From: Alphaproteobacteria bacterium
Lineage (GTDB): Bacteria; Pseudomonadota; Alphaproteobacteria; Caulobacterales; Caulobacteraceae
Assembly: GCA_028869395.1 (NCBI GenBank)
Contig: JAGWSE010000205.1
Coordinates: 1-6,930, forward strand
DNA: 6,930 nucleotides
Direction: 5' to 3'
Shown in pieces: positions 5,054 through 6,930 of the stretch. The first letter of the stretch is position 1. Each line of letters starts with the position of its first letter. The notes under the pieces are model-generated. The model ran no database searches. It was given only the letters and a program-made list of their open reading frames with translations, and was not told the DNA's origin. Made by a program: the position numbers and the translations under genes.

Positions 5054-6100
5054 TCAACGTGACCGTGGTCCCGTTCGCGGTCCGGAATGCCGCGAGGTCT
5101 TCGGGCGCAGTCTGGCGCGTTCCGCGCCGGCCTGCGCCGGCGTGAGGGGAATATAGCCCAGGGGGTCCGCCGCGACCGCCGCCTGGCCCTCGCAGGACAG
5201 CACGAACGCGAGATAGGCCCTGACCAGGGGATCCAGCGGCCTTTGGGCGTAGATCAGGAGCTGCCGGTCGAGGGGATAGAGCCCCTCTTGCAGGGCGCTC
5301 CGCGTGGGCGCAATGGCGCGCTCGCCAGGAGCGGCGGCGAGCGGGACGGCCCGGAGACCCGTCATTGGCGTGTCGAGGCCTGCGAAGCCGATCGCATAGG
5401 GATCGCGGGCGACCGCCCGGGCGACGTCGGTCGAGTGGCCGAAGCCCTGGACCGCCGGCGAATAGGGCCGCCCCGCAAACGCCCTGGCCTGGAGGAACCG
5501 CGCCAGAGCGGTCCCGGGCCTCAGTCCAAGCAAATGCACCGGGCGTGTCCGCCACGATCCGGTGAGGCCCAGCTCTCCCCAGGTCCGCGGCGTGCGGCCG
5601 GCGGCGAAGATGCGGGCCACCTGGGCTAGGTCGAGCGACCGCAGCGGGTTTACGGTCGGTACGATGATCCCGATCGGTCCCGACAGCGCCTTCGGATCGA
5701 GGGAGTCATGCGCCACCCGGATCATCAGGGGCGCCCCGCCGAAGGCCCGGCGATAGGCGGCCAGGTCCTGCGGCGTGAATTCCGCGCCCATGGGGGCGAG
5801 GGCGGAGGTCCCGGCGACCAGGGCCGGGGGCGCGCTGCGCGTGCTCTTCAGGACCGGCGCGAAGCGGACCTGCGGATGCAGCGCCGTGAAGCCCGCGTCC
5901 CAGCGGGCGATCATGCCCGCCATGTCGTTGTAGCCGACGATGCGCACCGCGCCGTCGGCGGTGAGCCAGGCGGCGCCGGACGGGGGAGCGACGGCGGTCC
6001 CGGTGGCGGTTCGGGCGGCGTGCGGCAGGCCGGAGGCGCAGGCGAGGGATGGATGGGCCGAAGCCAGCGCCATCGCCAGGGCCGCGGCCGCCACGCTCAT
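5054..6100 (-). CDS. PstS-like periplasmic substrate-binding protein
   Basis: A 348-residue protein of the type II periplasmic-binding-protein fold. An Ala-rich, hydrophobic N-terminus (1-23, ending ACASG) looks like a signal peptide but lacks positive charges; C21 is not in a good lipobox. The PstS-like order is clear: VRIVGYND strand, DAGFTALHPQVRF, the SALAPMGAEFTPQDL region, IGIIVPTVNPLRSLDLAQVARIF, TWGELGLTGSW, RPVHLLGLRPGT (186-197), a YAIGFAG strand, LYPLDRQLLIYAQRP and LSCEGQAAVAADPLGYIPLTP. The usual phosphate-binding R-x-x-S-G-T is reduced to R194-P-G-T, and the N-terminal glycine/serine loop is also altered, so the ligand may not be phosphate. The Arg-rich tail after ARLRP runs about 17 residues longer than its neighbour's end. 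ATG 6100 overlaps the upstream stop as ATGA, so translation is probably coupled; there is no clear ribosome-binding site of its own. No permease or ATPase gene is nearby. Confidence 0.85.
   Translation of the reverse strand: MSVAAAALAMALASAHPSLACASGLPHAARTATGTAVAPPSGAAWLTADGAVRIVGYNDMAGMIARWDAGFTALHPQVRFAPVLKSTRSAPPALVAGTSALAPMGAEFTPQDLAAYRRAFGGAPLMIRVAHDSLDPKALSGPIGIIVPTVNPLRSLDLAQVARIFAAGRTPRTWGELGLTGSWRTRPVHLLGLRPGTALARFLQARAFAGRPYSPAVQGFGHSTDVARAVARDPYAIGFAGLDTPMTGLRAVPLAAAPGERAIAPTRSALQEGLYPLDRQLLIYAQRPLDPLVRAYLAFVLSCEGQAAVAADPLGYIPLTPAQAGAERARLRPKTSRHSGPRTGPRSR
5103..5206. repeat. Direct repeat, intact copy of the 4007-4110 sequence
   Basis: This segment, the 3' coding end of the PstS-like gene, is repeated in direct orientation at 4007-4110 (constant offset 1096 bp, no gaps, roughly 86% identity over the aligned ~100 bp). 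The divergence is concentrated in a 14-bp patch (5120-5133). The two copies bracket the higBA module. Confidence 0.85.
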
Positions 6101-6930
6101 TGGACGAGGGCCCGCGCCTTCGCCGCCTCCGCGGCGGGCAAGGGGAGGAAGCCTTCCGGGTCGGCCGCGACCGCCGCCTGACCCGCCGGGCTCAGGGCCT
6201 GGAGCAGGAACCTTCCCAGGCCAGGTTGCAACGGGCGGCCGGGCGGCCTGTCGACGAGGACGTAGATGCGGCGCGTCAGCGGATAGGCCGCGTCGGCGAC
6301 CGTCGCGGGCGATCCGCCCACCAGAGGGGCCCCGGTCTTCAGGGCGAGCGGGACCGTTCGGGCGCCCGACCGTGCGTAGCCGAAACCCGAATAGCCCAGC
6401 CCGTCGGGATCGTGCGCCACCTTGCGCACGATAGCGGCGAGCGCCTGTTCGCCGGGCCTGTCGACCTGTTGGGCGAGATCGCGCCGGAAGGGGGCGCCCG
6501 CCATCACGCGCCGCTCGACATAGTTCACCACGCCCGGCGGATCGCCGGAGGACCGCGTCGGGACCATGCCGTAGAGGTGGATGGGGCGGCGCGCCCAGGC
6601 GCCTTTCAGGCCCAGGTCGCCCCAGGTCGCCGCGCGTCCGGAGAAGGCCGCCCTGAGCTGCGCAAGGGTCAGCCCGCGCACGGGATTGGCGTCGTTGACC
6701 CAGATCGCGATCGCATGGGTGCCGCCCCGGGTCGCGAAGCTGCCGAGGGCCACGGGGACCAGCAGCGGGGCGTGGCCGAACCGCGCACGGAAGGCGGCCT
6801 CTTCGCTTGGGAAGGGCTCGCGCACGAAGAGGGCGCAGTTGGCGCGCCCGGCGAGGAGCGCCCGGAATCCGTCGGCCGCCAGCCGGGCGTGGGCGTCCAC
6901 CTCGACCGCGATGCGGCCGCGCAACGCGCG
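6097..6930 (-). CDS. Second PstS-like substrate-binding protein, N-terminus cut by window edge
   Basis: The frame is open to base 6930, giving 277 codons before the stop; the signal peptide and first strand lie outside the window. The in-frame TTG at 6924 is not a credible start because the sequence there (LRGRIAVEVDAHARL) is already inside the domain. PstS-like landmarks are NCALFVREPFPSEEAAF, then LLVPVALGSFATR, HAIAIWVNDANPVRGLTLAQL, TWGDLGLKGAW, RPIHLYGM, LGYSGFGYA, AAYPLTRRIYVLVDRPPG and LSPAGQAAVAADPEGFLPL at the C-terminus. The ligand-contact segment reads TRSSGD where R-x-x-S-G-T is usual, so it is degenerate in a different way from the neighbour. The two proteins are clear paralogs by layout but well diverged. 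Its TGA overlaps the next ATG (ATGA), indicating one operon. The substrate is unknown; a role in binding phosphate or another anion in the periplasm is only a family-level guess. Confidence 0.83.
   Translation of the reverse strand, partial: RALRGRIAVEVDAHARLAADGFRALLAGRANCALFVREPFPSEEAAFRARFGHAPLLVPVALGSFATRGGTHAIAIWVNDANPVRGLTLAQLRAAFSGRAATWGDLGLKGAWARRPIHLYGMVPTRSSGDPPGVVNYVERRVMAGAPFRRDLAQQVDRPGEQALAAIVRKVAHDPDGLGYSGFGYARSGARTVPLALKTGAPLVGGSPATVADAAYPLTRRIYVLVDRPPGRPLQPGLGRFLLQALSPAGQAAVAADPEGFLPLPAAEAAKARALVQ

Noticed and set aside
4165..5206. Insertion sequence or integron cassette carrying higBA
   Set aside because: No transposase, integrase, terminal inverted repeats or attC-like site is visible. 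The flanking direct repeats are coding sequence from the local PstS-like gene, not mobile-element ends.
4797..5555. A 252-codon minus-strand frame spanning the PstS-like gene end and the intergenic region
   Set aside because: Most of it is out of frame with the PstS-like gene, which is the true coding frame. Only its last part (4833-4976) looks protein-like and is listed as a low-confidence finding.
1..6930. CRISPR array, tRNA or rRNA genes
   Set aside because: No regularly spaced short repeats, no cloverleaf-like sequences with conserved T-arm, and no rRNA-like stretches were seen on either strand.

Overview
The base composition (very GC-rich, strong G/C at third codon positions) and the gene families (TonB-dependent receptor with an Ala-rich signal peptide, toxin-first HigBA, paired PstS-like proteins) suggest the chromosome of a high-GC alphaproteobacterium, perhaps Caulobacterales (Caulobacter/Phenylobacterium type). 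The lineage is inferred from style, not from a marker gene.

Left part (1-3956): an apparent uptake locus arranged around one divergent control region. On the minus strand are the 5' end of a TonB-dependent outer-membrane receptor gene, cut by the window edge, and an OmpR-family response regulator. On the plus strand are a periplasmic YncE-like beta-propeller protein and a 2-hydroxycarboxylate transporter (CitS/MaeN/CimH family). A plausible reading is outer-membrane capture, a periplasmic factor and inner-membrane symport of a citrate- or malate-like compound (or its metal complex), under two-component control. No sensor kinase lies in the window.

Middle (3957-5053): a very strong 16-bp hairpin follows the transporter stop. 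After it comes a ~100-bp broken copy of the 3' end of the PstS-like gene found further right. Then comes a complete toxin-first higBA module. Its promoter has a perfect 8-3-8 palindrome ending 1 nt before the toxin ATG, which suggests autoregulation by HigA and a leaderless toxin message. The module therefore sits between two direct copies (~86% identical, offset 1096 bp) of a PstS-like 3' end, a sign of past duplication, deletion or insertion.

Right part (5054-6930): two minus-strand genes for divergent PstS-like periplasmic substrate-binding proteins, overlapping by ATGA and so probably translationally coupled; the upstream one is cut by the window edge. Both have degenerate versions of the phosphate-binding Arg/Ser-Gly-Thr segment, so phosphate is not an assured ligand. 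No ABC permease or ATPase genes are in view.

The families are all known. The least explained parts are the gene combination on the left, the rearrangement scar around higBA, and several hairpins in the intergenic regions.
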